Origin: Tetranychus cinnabarinus
Lineage: Eukaryota; Arthropoda; Arachnida; Trombidiformes; Tetranychidae
NCBI GenBank assembly: GCA_022266195.1
Contig: WHVY01000005.1
Span: forward strand, 3,968,001-4,032,000
Reading direction: 5' to 3'
DNA length: 64,000 bases
Shown: one piece after another, positions 12,156 through 24,550 of the stretch
Position numbering within the stretch: position 1 is the stretch's first letter
How the letters are laid out: each line of letters opens with the position of its first letter
Notes under the pieces: generated by a model
What the model saw: only the letters and a program-made list of their open reading frames with translations
The model's database searches: none
Told to the model about the DNA's origin: nothing
Made by a program: the position numbers and the translations under genes

Positions 12156-14410
12156 AGCATCAAAAGACAAAACAAAAATTTAAAAACGTGGATTGTTTGC
12201 ATTGTTTCGAAAAACTTCCAGTTTCCAATTCCAACAAAAATTTCAGAAAAAATTCAAATGCGCATTTTTTAATCAACTTTGTATTCTTTTCTTGCCATTA
12301 TAATGCTGATGATATTTACAGAGAACGCTTAAAGAGCGTGGCATAAAAATGAAAAGGGAGAAATTTTGAAATGGAAAAGATGTAATGTAAATGGGAAAAA
12401 GACAAAAGTAAAAGAGTTAAAGATGAGCTTTAAAAACATGGATAACTGTTAATGATGATGGATACAATCTTAATGATTGTATCTGAAAATTGTCATCACA
12501 ATGACTTTTAGATGGATTTTGGATGAAAAATTTTCTCCAACTTTCATTGGCTCTTTCACATGCAACTTTCATCTTTCCTAATCATCAACACGAATGAAGG
12601 CAGCAGCAAGAAATAAACTAAACTGAAAGACGAAACGAATGGCAAGAGGTGCAGAAAAAGGAATGAAAATATTCCAATTTCACCCTGAAAAAAAAGAAGG
12701 CGAAATAATGATGATGATAATGATTGTGAATAGTTATGAGACTCGAAAAGATGAAACTTACAAGTGTGATAAAGTTTACTTTGAAAGCTCATTATCTGTC
12801 ATTATTAGTGTCATTTTTGCCTTTACTTTCTTCATGCACTTGTTCAATGGAAATGAAATTTTTTTATTCCAAAACATGAACAATTTTCAATGATAAAAAA
12901 GTAGAGAAAAAAAGACAAAATGTAAATGAAAGAAACGTTTAAATGAATCAATGTTTTGATCGTCTTTTCCCATCTCTTTCCAAGTGTTACAATTCAACTG
13001 ATGATAAAAGGCGAAATGAAGGTTAAAGTGATTAATTAACAGCAACATAATTAACACAATTATTTGTGTTCCTTTCCTTCGTTCCATGTCAATAATAATA
13101 ACGATAATAACCTAGTTAAAGCTCAATTAAGCGTCAAAACGAAGACAAAAGAGAAGAGAAGAAAAAGTTTTTTTTTCTTCGTCGATTTCCCTTTTTCCTT
13201 CTCATCTGTTCAATTGTTCAACTTACGTTTTGATCAGTGAACGTTTTATTAATTAATTTTGCTCGAACCATCTTTTTGCGCTAAAAGCATTACAAAACCA
13301 ATTCAATTAACTTCAATTGTTATCTCATGATTAATTATCTCAACTTGAATTAATCTATTATTGCAATTGATGTTAATCTGGTTGTGATGAAGCAAAAGCT
13401 CTGATTTGTTGCCAAATTGACCGATGAAAACAGTCAAAGGAAGAAATCGAGAAAAGAACGAAAATTGGACATTTCTTCGACTGACCAATTGATGAATTGT
13501 CGCTGCTCGAATGAACGTTGCCCAACATTTTTGGCTCATTATTGACCCTTGAATTTGTCTAAATTATTAAAGGTTATTTCCATTTTCCATGATAATAAAA
13601 GGTTGCCTTGTTGGTTCGCTGGTTTTACGGACAAAGTTAACTGCTCTGGGTTGACCTTTTTGTGTTGCCTTACTCTTTTGTTCCTCTAATGAAATGTATA
13701 TTAAGCTCTCATCTAATGTAATATTAAATAAAAATTTATCATCCTAATGTGATGAATTGAACAATGGCCAGCAACAATAATAATAACATTAAGGCTCAAT
13801 TCATACATGAAAGGGAGTTAACAGTAGATGATGAAAGAGGGAAAGAAGGAGATGAAAGATAAAAGTCATCATTATTTAACAGAATTATCATCTTGAAAAG
13901 AAGGCTAGAAATGTAAAGGTTACAGTGATGGTCAACTCGATAAGGGAAAACGGAACAGGAAAGATTTCGATTGTACAACAAATTACAGTTTAAAGACTTT
14001 TGTCTTTTCAATTTCGTATTAGCCAAGACGATCGCATCAGATGAAGATTAAGGCGGGAATCTTGCTCCAAAATTTTAAAAGAAAACTATTTTCTTGCGTT
14101 TCAATGAACTTTGAAGCGAACCAAAGATCACCAAGAGTTTTGACTAAAAAAGCTTGAAAGCTTTAAGATCATAACTTTTGGAACTAAAGAAAAAGTCGAA
14201 ACTTTTGGATAACGCGAAGATATAAATTTTGTGTTCGGATTCGATTAAGATTTTCAGCCGACACTTTGCTGGTGCAAATTTGTTTACTCTTTTCATGCAA
14301 TTCGAATTCATTTATCGATCGAATTTCGGAAAAAAATTCTAATTTGGTTAATTGTTTGATTCTTATTGATTTTGAGTGAAAATTTTGTGTTGAATTTTGA
14401 TGAAACTTAC
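12156..14410. other. Probable intron 5 of gene A, no exon seen
   Basis: This lies directly downstream (on the minus strand) of the Ig4 splice donor at 14405-14410. I found no exon encoding the Ig5 domain expected next. Sequence is AT-rich with many short frames that lack splice borders. Confidence 0.5.
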
Positions 14411-14701
14411 ATAGCACTTTAAGGTAAAAAGTATCACTTGAGCCTATTCCTTCGGAATTTAAAGCTGAACATGAATAATATCCTCTGTTTTGACGTTTCA
14501 CTTTTTGTAGCACAAGAGATTGATTAGAGATGATTATTCCTGAAGAAGGTTGTGACATCAAAGGTGATCCATTGAAAATCCATGTAACCTCGGTAATCCA
14601 TGGATTGGCTTCAATTATACACTCAAAGTAAACATCACTTCCTTCACGAATAGAGTCACGATCAATTTTAGCACCTAAAACAATGTTAACCAAAGGAGTA
14701 T
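14411..14701 (-). CDS. Side-like gene A, exon 5 (Ig4 domain)
   Basis: The 291-bp exon encodes a complete C2/I-type Ig domain: NIVLGAKIDRDSIREGSDVY, then the first Cys in YFEC, the Trp in EVTWIF, GIIISNQSLVLQ, and the second Cys in GYYSCSALNSEG. The 'DSIREG.DVYFEC.I.ANP' signature is characteristic of the fourth Ig domain of Sidestep-family adhesion proteins. The acceptor is CTTTCAG ahead of 14701 and the donor GTAAGT at 14410-14405, both phase 1. Gene B has an equivalent 291-bp exon at 44913-45203, with roughly 60% identical residues by eye. The open frame continues past the donor to 14184, but that extension is intronic. Confidence 0.9.
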
Positions 14702-15843
14702 CTGAAAGAAGCACCAAAAGAAAATCAGATGAAACTTTTTCTTCTTTTTCCTTTACTTTTTCATTAATCATTGTTGCCAAAAATATCAATATCAACATCC
14801 ATCAGATGAATGAAGGCAAAAGTTTGCAGATTAATTTGTTATCAAATTGTTCACTTTTCCATTCCTTTTCCATTCTCTGTTCATTTCTTGATTGGAATTA
14901 AATTGATTCCCTTTTCTATGATCAAACTCATCAGAATGATCATCAACAAAAGTGATTATGATTAATGTTTCAATTGCCGTGAATGACATGAATTAATCAA
15001 ATGAAAAGAATGGATAAGAACAAAAAGGCCAAAACTCAAAATCCAATGCAACAAATTGGAATACTTATTTATAGAAAGAATAAAAAAAATCTATTTTTAG
15101 CCTAAAAATTATTCCATTTGAAAAGTGTTCAATAACAAATTTGAAATACTTTTGAATAAAAAGTTTTCTCTAAACATTTTCCTTCACCTCAACTGATTAA
15201 CCATTAGAGTGTCAAATTTATGGATAAAATGTTTCATTGAAAAGGTAAAAATAGATTTGAAAGTAAAGGCAAATGTTCATAATGAAACTGGGCATGAACT
15301 GAATGGACATTCAATACTCGAAATCGAACAACTGTTTGATGAAAAGATTTGGAAATCTTTCAATGAAAATGTTGGAAATCGAAGGAAATTGAAGTCGCTT
15401 AAGCTGATCAAAATGAGCCGTTGATTGAAAGGTAAGCAAAATGTCAATTTTGGCAATCGATTAGAATGTTGATAAAAGAAAATTTGACCAAAAAGTGGAA
15501 ATTCAATTATCGTAACCAGATTAACTCAACATTTGAATAAAAGTGTAACCTTATTGCTGTAACCCAAGTATCATTAGAGTTGATCATGTTGATTCAATTC
15601 TTCTCATGTTGCGATAAAAGTGTGAGAAAAGAAGGAAAATGAGTGAAAAGAGCAAAATTCAATTTGAATGCGTTTCTTGGGCAGAAAAGAAAAGTGAAGA
15701 GAAGAAAAAATTTTGTGATTAAATCGAAATTGAATTTGAATGAAAATGGTTGATGGAAAAGGGTTGCAAAGAATGGATTGAACAATGATCGTAATTAGAA
15801 TTGGTTTCAAGAATAAATGTTGAAGAAAGAAATGAATGCTCAC
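14702..15843 (-). other. Gene A intron 4
   Basis: A 1142-bp phase-1 intron with donor GTGAGC (15843-15838) and acceptor CTTTCAG next to 14701. It contains AT-rich sequence only and no further feature. Confidence 0.85.
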
Positions 15844-16140
15844 AATGAATGTTTAAACGAACAGATTCTTCAAGGCTGCTATTCTTCATCAATGGATTCT
15901 CTGCTTGGCAGACGAGTTCTTTTCCATTGTCACTAGCAGTTCCGGTAAAGGAGAGAAGGCTCATTGTTTCGTTTCCATCCTTTGATATTGTATCTCTTGA
16001 TCTTGTTAACCGGCGACCGTCAAGCCACCAATATAATCGAGCTGGTGGCCTCGAACCGGAAACTCGGCAAATTAGTTCAGATCGTTTACCAGCTGATATA
16101 ATTTTGGAAGGAAATTCAATTGATATTGTTGAAGGTTTCA
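15844..16140 (-). CDS. Side-like gene A, exon 4 (Ig3 domain)
   Basis: The 297-bp exon encodes an Ig domain: ISIEFPSKIISAGKRSELIC with the first Cys, then the family signature RVSGSRPPARLYWWLDG, DGNETMSLLSFT, and GKELVCQAENPLM with the second Cys, ending VRLNIH. 'C..SGSRPPA..TWW' followed by 'C.AENPL' is the usual Ig3 pattern of Sidestep proteins. The acceptor TTTAG (16142-16141) and donor GTGAGC give phase-1 borders. N-linked glycosylation motifs are visible (NET, NSS). Gene B's equivalent exon is 44033-44335. Confidence 0.9.
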
Positions 16141-18413
16141 CTAAATGATGGAACAGGATGGAATTGTAAGAGAAGATGAAAAAAGAAGAAGAAAGTTGAG
16201 TAAAAGTGAATAGGAAATAAGATGCAACAATGAAACGAATCAATTGAATGAAATTGAATACAATTTTGTTTCGTTAGTTGCTTTAGTAAAAGTTGAAACT
16301 TTAACTTTTGTCTTTTTGTAATACAAAAAAATAACTTTACAACCAAAACCAATTTCAATTCAATTGTTTAACCTCTTTTACAGGATGAAAGGAAATGCGA
16401 AAAAGTTTAGTCAAACTAACAAATTAATTTCGCCTTTTATCATGATTGATGCTTTAATTTAAACTCTAATGAACTTGAAAAAGTTTCAAGTTTAACCTTT
16501 ATTTTACTTTAACTTTTCAACTTTCAGTTGACTTTTGTCTCTTGCAACCTCATTGAAACATTGAATCTATTTTCCTTCTCCTCCTTCATTTGTTCAATTT
16601 TCACGAAAAATTCAACCTTCTCTCTCTTTAGTTACATGGAAAATGTGGAGAAGAAAGAAGTTGCTCATTTTACAGAATTTTTTTTCCTTCTAATTGAGTC
16701 AATGAGTCAAGAAGAAACCTTTTGAATTACAATGATCAAGGTTGAACCAGACAGTCGACTCAGCTTGGGTTGACTCTTAAGACCAATTGATTGAGTAAAG
16801 TAAAGCAGACAATGGCATTGGGTTGGGAAGGAAACTTGACCTTAGTCAGCCTTTACTCAGCCTTTGCTCAGCCTTTACTTTAACCAAAGACAAAGAGCAA
16901 CATTTACTTTGTTACCCTCCTTTGCCTTCCAAATGAATGTCCCCCGGTCTCATCATGAATCTACAGGAGTCATTTGATTAATGTATCCTTTCCATCGCAT
17001 CATCTTTCTCCTCATCTTCACTCATTTTGTTTCCCATTATTTCCTCTTCTTGTACAACTTTAATCACAACATCATACAAACTCACGTTGGCATTTACAGT
17101 AAAAATGAATAAAAAAAATGACTCTACACAATCTTGCTCTTTCATCTTGCTTATCATTACAATCATTACAAACCCAAAACCTCACTCCAAGACTCACACT
17201 CCAAGCCCACCAGTATCTCACTCCCAGGCAAGGTTAAGACACAGTCAAGGCTCAGTCTCACTGTCTTGATTCATTTTTCCTGATTTAATCTACAGAAGAA
17301 GAAAAAAGAAGAAGAAGAGTATAAAAAGTAGAAAACCAAAAGAGAAGAAAAAAACTCATTTCTTTACATTTTCTCTCTTCATGATGACGGTGATGATCAT
17401 TTTTCAGTCGTCCCCAAGCACGAGAAACTATTAATACTTGTTTGACTATTGGTTATCTATTATTATCTAAACCCACAATCTATCTCTATTAAAAATCATT
17501 CCCTTCATTTCGCCTTTCATTATTTCTCATTTCACTCCATGCTTGCCTTGTTTCATTTCTCAAACTTATTCTATATTTATCATGATTATTTCTAATTCCA
17601 TGTTTTTAAATACCTTGTCATTCAATGAATTCAATTGCTCAACTTTATTCACTTTGAAACAGAAATTTCTCTTTTCCTTATTTTTCTTCCTTTTCTCAGA
17701 TATCATTATCCTTCCCAGCTTGATAAGTATATTTATTATTTTTATGTCCTTTTTAATATAAATTATTGTCATTTTAAGCATCAATATTAACGGAAGTAAA
17801 ACTCAGTAAGAGAAGAAGAAACTTTTTTCTTCTCCCTACCATCTTAAGCTTGATACATTTAGACTAAGAAAATGTTATTAGAATAAAAATTATTTCTTAG
17901 CTTGATATCAAATGATAATGGTGATTATCAAGAAATCTTCATCGTATTTTTTTCTTTTACTCTTGTATCATTCAATTTCAACCTTCATTTTTATTATCAT
18001 CATCATCAATTGTTGGCAAGTTAATGATCTTTTCTCTGCCTCTCTTTCTCTGATGGCTGCCCATAAAGCAGCGCAAAAGAGACTCACGAAGCTGACCAGA
18101 AGAACCTTGATTATCCACAGAAAAAAAACTCCATCAGTTGTGATTGCATTTACCATTATGATGATAATGATTATGATGATATATTAAGAGTATACATTGA
18201 AGAGATTGACTTTGCAGAGTTATTATTACGATTACTTTAACTGTCGCAGTTGACAATATTGTATCAGTTGAAAGTAAAGACGAAAAGACTTTTAATGTGG
18301 AAAAGAAAAGCTCAGTTAATCGCAATCGTATCAATTAAAGTCCAATGTTCAACTTGTCATTTTTCATTGGATTGACAGAAGATTGAAAATGAATCTAGAC
18401 TCGAGTTGCTTAC
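16141..18413 (-). other. Gene A intron 3
   Basis: A 2273-bp intron, donor GTAAGC (18413-18408). It contains the 11-bp tandem repeat at 16847-16879, a TCA-rich microsatellite near 17995-18010 and otherwise AT-rich sequence with no exon. Confidence 0.8.
16847..16879. repeat. Tandem repeat, three 11-bp units
   Basis: CAGCCTTTACT, CAGCCTTTGCT and CAGCCTTTACT follow one another directly inside gene A intron 3. This is a small minisatellite with one substitution in the middle copy. Confidence 0.8.
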
Positions 18414-18617
18414 AGTTTAAGTTGATTGTGATTGAAGTTGTTAGCGGTTCAATGAGCGGTGCATTACTTGCTTTACAAGTGATCTTTGAGAGGAGAAAAG
18501 TGCGACTCAAGTTGGTCAGTGTAAGATCACTTCGGGTCAATTCGTTGGACAGCATTTCGTACGAGGCAATTAGTGGCTTGTCATCTTTCCACCATGTAAG
18601 TGTTGGTCTTGGAATAC
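18414..18617 (-). CDS. Side-like gene A, exon 3 (second half of Ig2)
   Basis: The 204-bp exon begins G-IPRPTLTWWKDDKPLI, giving the Ig Trp, continues to LLSKITCKASNAPLIEPL with the second Cys, and ends TSITINLN. This is the C-terminal half of Ig2, which Side-type genes split at the 'GG.P.P..WW' point. Acceptor CTCCAG (18620-18618) and donor GTAAGC are both phase 1. The first half is exon 2 at 23306-23419. A decayed, inverted copy of this exon lies at 30103-30284, and a smaller one at 24449-24550. Confidence 0.88.
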
Positions 18618-18635
18618 CTGGAGAAAGAAGAAAAT

Positions 18636-19960
18636 GAGGCAAAAAAATTAATGTCGAGTGTCAACAAATGGCAAGTACAAAGTGATGACTATTGAGTCGA
18701 CGGTGTTACCAACAGTTAGACAAGTTTGAGCAAACCATTTACCATTCAAACTCGATGACATTTTAATAATGACTCGACTATCATTATTGTCTAAATGAGA
18801 GTTGAACATTTCATTTCCTTTATCATTGTCATCAGATCTTGTTATGATATATCATGAAAGAATGAAAGGAATGAAGAAGAGAAGAATGGAATAGGAGAAA
18901 ATGGCAAATCACTTTTTCTCTCGTTTAATGTTACACCCTGTTTAAATTGTTCATGGTTATTCATAATTTAGGTTTTTGGTTTGAGAGAGAAAAGAGAAAA
19001 AATGTACAAAATTTCATTATTATTTTAAATGTTTATCATGAAGTAAATATCTTGTAATTGTCTTGACTGAGGGTGGAAACTGGAGTAAAACTGAATATTT
19101 TTTTCTTCTTCTCTTCTTTGCCTGATTAATGGTGTAAGAATATAAAGTTTTTAATTGACTGGAAAAGTTTTCTTGTAAAGAGAATCGAGCAAATTTGATA
19201 ATCAACATTTTGCATATGAAAGGTTTTGCCTTGCAATTGAATCATGGAAACATGGGAAAGAAGAGGATGAAATAAAGTAATGAAAATTATTGTTGAGAAG
19301 AGAAGAAATTTTGTAAACTTGAGAAAATGAGAATAATTCATTTTACTCTAATGAACATTGGTATTTTAACATTCATCATCAGCTATTATTTTCATTTCAA
19401 AAGTAGCAACATTAGTAGTTGCCAGTTCCCAAGAGTTGCCATTGTTGCTCGAGTTTTTACACTTTGAATCAATTTCTCATTTCTGATTTCATTGTGATTA
19501 AAAAAGGATATTAATGATTAATTCATTGTTTTGTACCATTGATTGGATAATATGAATTGATGATTAATTGTATAATTGTGTCTCATTCATGGCTTTAATT
19601 TTCCATTTCAACCGCTCAAGAGTATCACCCATGAAGCTTGCATTGTTAAAGATTCAAAAGGAAGAATGAGAAATGAAGAAGTGAGGAATCAATTATTAAT
19701 ACTTTCATTGATTGCAAAGACTTTCCGAGAATAAACTTCCAAGCCAGAGTTACAATCAACGTGTTTGTTTGATCGCTTATGACTACTCGGAAAGTCAGGA
19801 GACAAATTGAAAAGCAATTGATTTAAACTTGATTTCAATTCGTCGATACAGATGCTGCGACCGATAAACTCAATCCATACTGAAGCGAAAAATCTATCTG
19901 CATTTAGCGGACTAGGAAATGCATGAAAAAAATCTGTAACGTTTCGATTCCGTTGATTGT
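18636..19960 (-). repeat. Left member of an old inverted duplication (gene A intron 2)
   Basis: Blocks at 18636-18835 and 19520-19960 reappear in reverse complement at about 29900-30102 and 29440-29890. Matching landmarks are the motif around ATTGAGTCGAC, TAAATGAGAGTTGAACATTT, TTGCAAAGACTTTCC and AATCCATACTGAAG. About 690 bp of the left copy (18836-19519) has no counterpart on the right, so it was either inserted here or deleted there. Divergence is much greater than between the 1-kb arms at 23518 and 30183, so this duplication is older. Confidence 0.75.
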
Positions 19961-20044
19961 TTCCCGAAAAATGAGTTTCTTATGATTTTTATTCTGTGCT
20001 CTGGACTTGTCTGATTACCCACTTTAAGGCAACGGTGATCCAGC

Positions 20045-20125
20045 AACCATTTCTAGTCAAGCCTGGCCAGCATCACTGACTGGCTTAGGCAGTCCTTTAC
20101 AAGTAACATTCAAGGTAAACTCAAT
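20045..20125 (-). pseudogene. Possible degraded Ig-exon fragment
   Basis: The minus strand reads ELIEFTLNVTCKGLPKPVSD before a stop. The 'L.VTC.G.P.P' order resembles the Ig2 Cys-to-Pro stretch of the Side genes. It lies inside gene A intron 2 and has no clear splice borders. It may be a chance match. Confidence 0.2.
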
Positions 20126-23100
20126 GAGTTCTCGACTTTACAAACATATTATTGATGCAAGTTTGCAACGAGTTTTAAAAGTTATAAAGAAAGTTAAGTT
20201 TTCGGAAACGAAATTTAATTAACTTCAACTTTCGGTTTTACATTTCAAAGCAGAAGCGAAGTCTGAAATGAGCCGATTCTGTAGAAGATGCGAAATGAAG
20301 AAATGATTAAAATTGAAATGAATGAAAACGAATGAGAAAACTGCTCAGAGAAAGTTATTAAATTGGAAATAAGCCATTTTCATTTTCCATTTTTTCACTT
20401 TCATTTCAATATACAAACTTAAAAACTGTTATACTATTTTTTCTGCTCTGATAGTTTGTTACTGGATTACAAACTCAATTGAATTTTAGTTAAATTCACT
20501 TAAAAGCACAAGAAGAAATGAACAAGAGAATGAGAAGAAATATTCATTCAACCCACCAGAATATTGTAGGATTTATGACATGAGAGTAAGGAAAGAAGCA
20601 ACCAAAAGTCAATCTGTTTCAGAGTAAAAGTTATTCACTGCGAGAAGAAAAAAGAAACTAAATTATCACAAACTATTATCGCCATTATTAACTCGAAATT
20701 GAGAATTCAATTGTGAACACAATTTTCAATTTGCATTTACAGTCTAATATAAATCTGGTGAAATGTGATAATGTTGTCTGAAGGAGAAGCAGAAAAAAGA
20801 GCGTAAATGATGAGCAAGTTTCGACGATATTCATCATATTCATTGATTAAAAGAAGAAAAGTGTTTAAATGTTGAACAAATTAACGAACGAGAGAGGAAA
20901 AAAATTCAATTAGCTTTTGATTTAGAACAAATTGTTACATTTACAACAATCGAAATTTTTTCTTCTTCTCTCTTCGTTGCTACGAAATTTACTGTCAGCA
21001 TTTTGCTTCTCTAATCAAAATTGAATCAGGGAATTTAGTGATTCGCATTTGTTTGTTCAACATGTAATTTGACTCGAGTAATTTACAGTTCAAGAAACAT
21101 GAACGAATGGAAAGAGGCAAAGAAAAATGTTGACAAAACAAGTTGCACCAAAGAATATTATTCATGCAATTTGTAAGCACTTTGTTCACTCTCTAAACAA
21201 TTATAACATGAAATATTCTCTGAATGAAAATGATTATGAGAATCTTTTTTTTTCTTCTTTTTCGGCATTCTTTATTAGACAATTCTGAGTCAACTAAATG
21301 AGTTGCTCATTTTTAGGCTTACAATTTATTCCAATGAGCCGTCCCAGCATCCAACTGGGAATGATCAAAGTAAATGCAAAATGATATTAGAAGGAGAAAA
21401 AAAGTGTTTGATGAAGAAAATAAGTTGAAGAAGAAACTTTTTGACAGAAAAAAGTCGAAACAAGAATATGATAAAAAGACATTTGCAATTCCGTGATATT
21501 AACTAATGATAATGAGGAAAACAATAAACAAAATGATAACAATTAGTTGGAACAATTATGCGAAGAGAAAATCGAAAAAAATGGAAAAGAAAATGATGAA
21601 CAAAATCGCCTGATAATCATGAAGAAAACGAGTAAATAATTTTTTCTCCAGAAAATGAAAGTTCTGCTGAAGGCATTTTTACCATCTTTGTTGACTTTAT
21701 ATGAATTTCATTGAGAAAAAAATAAACGAAAGTTGCTCGAAATGAATATCATGATGGAAAATGTCCCAAGAGCGAAAAAATATTTTGATTCATTTTCTTT
21801 TCTAAATCGCCTTTTCTTTTATCTTTTTTTTCTAATGAATAATGAGAAGCAAAATTTGTACTCAGAACTTTTGCTCTAATTTCGATGAGTTTTTTTTTCT
21901 TCTTTTGGTTCATCCTTTGTCTCTGTAATCACTTGTTCCATGAGCATTATCTCAATTAATATCGAATTTCGTTGTGTGCAAATCCATGGAATACAATTTA
22001 CTTTTTTTGTTGCATTTTTTTCTTTTCTCATTTTTCGTTTGTTGTTGCATATGTTGGATTCAATTCTTGCTTTTGGTTAATTCAATCATCAATCTGAATT
22101 CATGAATAACATTGTGCGAAAAAAGCATCAGAATTGAGATGAAAAAAATCCATTGGAATTTATTGCCTTTTCTGTTTCTTTTTTCAGTCAAACTTTTCTT
22201 TCTCTCAAAATTGAAATTCAATTTTTCACCAACTAATTGAGTAATTGATTCATCATTTGTTCATTTGAATGAGATAAAAATTTTGATTTACTTTTCTCTT
22301 GCATCTATTTTCTCATTCTTTTGCCATCATTCAATCATTACAAGGTAATCATTGGCATGATATGAATATATCGTGATTACTGAATAGACGAAATCATCTG
22401 TTTTCTTATGTGTAACATTTTTTTCATTTCAACTCATTTCTCTTTGAGAAAAAAGTTCAATTTTTGCAGGACATTGGTTCTGCTTTGGAAATGATTAACT
22501 CAACATAACCAAGCAACTTATTAGAACTGGTCAAGTCTGATTGAATCAAATCACTTTCATGGCAATGTTTGGCTCTGTTTTTTGATGCCAAACGCAAAAG
22601 AAAACAAAAAAGTCTAAAAAATGGAATCATCAAATGGATATAAATTGGTCAATTTGATAAATAAATGTATTACATCTTTACAATAAACTCATTTTTTGTA
22701 CTATTTCAAAATGTGAAAACAGAAACCAAATGTTCAATTTTCATGTTATCCTGTTTCAATTTCAATTTCATTTTTATTCTTTTCCTTTTTCTTCCTTCTG
22801 CTTTACTTTTTTTTCTTCCTTTTTCATTCTCATTTTTTTGTTCTTCATAAAATTCACCTTTTTGTTTCGCTCAAATCTGCTTACTCGGCATTCATGTTAA
22901 ATGCTTCAAAATCCATCGATGGAAAAAGTATTTCATTTGTTTTCAGACAAAGCAAATTCAACTGTGTTCGGTATGATTTATTCATCAACAAATCATTCGT
23001 TTTCAAGAGTAGCTCAAAGTTGTTCAAATTCAGTGAGTTTGATAGACTTTAAAAGTGTCAGAATAACATCGTTTCAGTCTCTAATAATAAGCTAATTCAA

Positions 23101-23305
23101 ACCATGGAAGGAACTGAAAAAGCTTTTACTAAAGGCCAACAGATAAACAAATATTTTCAGTCTTCATCAATTCAATTTTCCTTTGCTCCAAGAATATTGT
23201 TTCTGCTGGCAATAGCGTTCAATAATTTGCTTTTCAATGAACATCGTAATTTCTATCAGTCATGACTTTGTACTTTTAGTGTGAAGTGAATATCGTAATA
23301 CAAAC

Positions 23306-23419
23306 CTCCATATGATTCGCAACTTAAGTTAAGATCTGTACTTTCATTGAAGGGACCAACTAGGCCTTGTAGTTTCTCCATTGTATCAGTGTTTAAGATG
23401 GAAATGGAATCGGGAGGAA
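23306..23419 (-). CDS. Side-like gene A, exon 2 (first half of Ig2)
   Basis: The 114-bp exon begins VPPDSISILNTDTMEKLQGL and continues VGPFNESTDLNLSCESYGG, giving the first Cys of Ig2. 'VPP.S..I.D..G..L.G..GP..E...L.L.C...GG' is the standard Side-family Ig1-Ig2 junction. Acceptor CTTCAAG at 23423-23420 and donor GTTTGT keep phase 1. It is only 107 bp from exon 1, whereas the matching intron in gene B is 2.3 kb. The gene B equivalent is 33528-33638 (111 bp, one codon shorter). Confidence 0.88.
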
Positions 23420-23526
23420 CTTGAAGAGAGTAAGAATATAATTGAAGAATCAGTAGATTGAAGAGTTGCTTGGAAGGTTATTGTCCAGGATGGTTGGCGA
23501 GTGTAGCAAAGTTGAATAAAACTTAC

Positions 23527-23959
23527 CTATTACTGTTAGATTTACAAGAAAATTTTGTGTTGGATATTTTTCATAATCCACTCTACACCGATATTCACCT
23601 GAATCTTTTGATTCAATCTTGTCTAATCGCAATGTTGGCGGACTTTTACTCATTTCAAAATAAGATCGTGATTTATATGAACTTGATGGTAAATGAATTG
23701 AACTACTTAATGAACTTTTATTCCGTATATCCACAGTATAAACAGGGATTCCCGTATCATCCTTGTACCACAAAATAATAGCCACTTCACGACTATTTCC
23801 ATGAGTTATTGAAATGTTGCACGGAAGTGAAACAGATTTACCTGCAATTGCTTCAACTTCAATATGACCTGAATAATCAATCTCTAAATTTTGTGATTCC
23901 ACAAGATTATAATTTAATGAGCACAAAAATAAATATGAGGGTAAAATTAATATCCACAT
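23527..23959 (-). CDS. Side-like gene A, exon 1 (signal peptide and Ig1)
   Basis: This is the first coding exon of gene A. From the Met at 23959 the protein begins MWILILPSYLFLCSLNYNLV, a plausible cleaved signal peptide. A V-type Ig domain follows: SVSLPC, ILWYKDDTGIPVYTVDIR, SPPTLRLDKIESKDSGEYRC, then RVDYEKYPTQNFLVNLTVI. The 'WYK...G.P.Y..D.R' and 'YRCRVD....PT.N..VNLTVI' blocks mark Sidestep-family Ig1. An upstream in-frame Met exists at 24064, but it would put 35 residues ahead of the signal peptide, so I prefer 23959. The donor is GTAAGT at 23526-23521, phase 1. The protein is identical to gene B exon 1. Ig2 to Ig4 follow on the minus strand; Ig5, FnIII and the membrane segment are not in the window. 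Confidence 0.88.
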
Positions 23960-24448
23960 TGTTTTCAATTTAAACACACGACACAACAAAATGATTTTAC
24001 ATTCACTATTCATCACGATTACAATTATTGGTATTGATAATGTCACAGTTAATATACTAAACAAGATGTTTCATGGATCACAAGCAACAAAAAAACTCAA
24101 ACATATAAAACTCAACTTTTTCTTTTCGAGTCAACTCATGATCAAATTTCTCACTCCCTGTTCAATAACGCCATCTTTTACTCTACAAATAAACTTATTG
24201 CTATTGAAAGATTAGCATTCATGAACTAGGTTCGAATCGATCCTTTGTATTCTGTAGTCAGTTTATAAATTACTTGAAATGGATTATTTAGGGTTGAATG
24301 GAACTTTATCCAGTTATTTCTTCCCAGTATATCATCAGAGTAGTCAGAGGTATTATAATTTTATTGCTTAAAAACCCTGAAAGAATGAAATAAGCAGAAG
24401 TTTGTTCTTTGCAATACTAATTGTTTTGTCTAGCTACTTTGTTATATC

Positions 24449-24550
24449 GTGATTGAAGTTGTTAGCGGTTCAATAAGCGGTGCATCAATTGCTTTACATG
24501 TCATCTTTGAGAGGAGAAAAAAGCGACTCAAGTTAATCACTGTAAGATCA
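24449..24550 (-). pseudogene. Truncated Ig2 exon fragment in left arm
   Basis: About 100 bp match the 3' part of gene A exon 3 and the longer fragment at 30103-30284. Homology stops abruptly at 24550, where unrelated sequence begins. It has no acceptor or donor and cannot act as an exon. Confidence 0.8.

Larger units (their letters stand above)
18618..23305 (-). other. Gene A intron 2
   Basis: A 4.7-kb phase-1 intron with donor GTTTGT at 23305-23300. The part nearest exon 3 (18636-18835 and 19520-19960) has a diverged inverted copy at about 29225-30102, on the other side of the spacer. A small inverted repeat GACTTTCCGAG/CTCGGAAAGTC is at 19719-19796. The rest is AT-rich with no exon recognised. 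Confidence 0.75.
23518..24550 (-). repeat. Left arm of 1033-bp near-identical inverted duplication
   Basis: This segment is the reverse complement of 30183-31215. Reading the two by eye I find a single difference (C at 23639 versus A at 31094, a synonymous Pro codon change). The arm holds the 5' flank and the first coding exon of gene A, ends nine bases into the intron after the donor, and at its other edge cuts through a partial Ig2 exon fragment (24449-24550). Because that fragment continues intact on the right side, the left arm appears to be the derived copy. Confidence 0.92.

Noticed and set aside
14184..14410. Extension of the Ig4 open frame past residue RLKVLC-type end
   Set aside because: It begins exactly at a GTAAGT donor, and the extension loses Ig character; the gene B exon ends at the same point.
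23458..23778. Plus-strand 106-codon frame, with a matching frame at 30955-31296 minus
   Set aside because: Antisense shadow of the Ig1 exon in both arms; its similarity between sites only reflects the inverted duplication.
24064..24064. Upstream Met as start of gene A (and 30669 for gene B)
   Set aside because: It would place 35 residues, partly hydrophobic, before a good signal peptide; the Met at 23959 / 30774 gives a standard secreted N-terminus. RNA 5' ends would decide.
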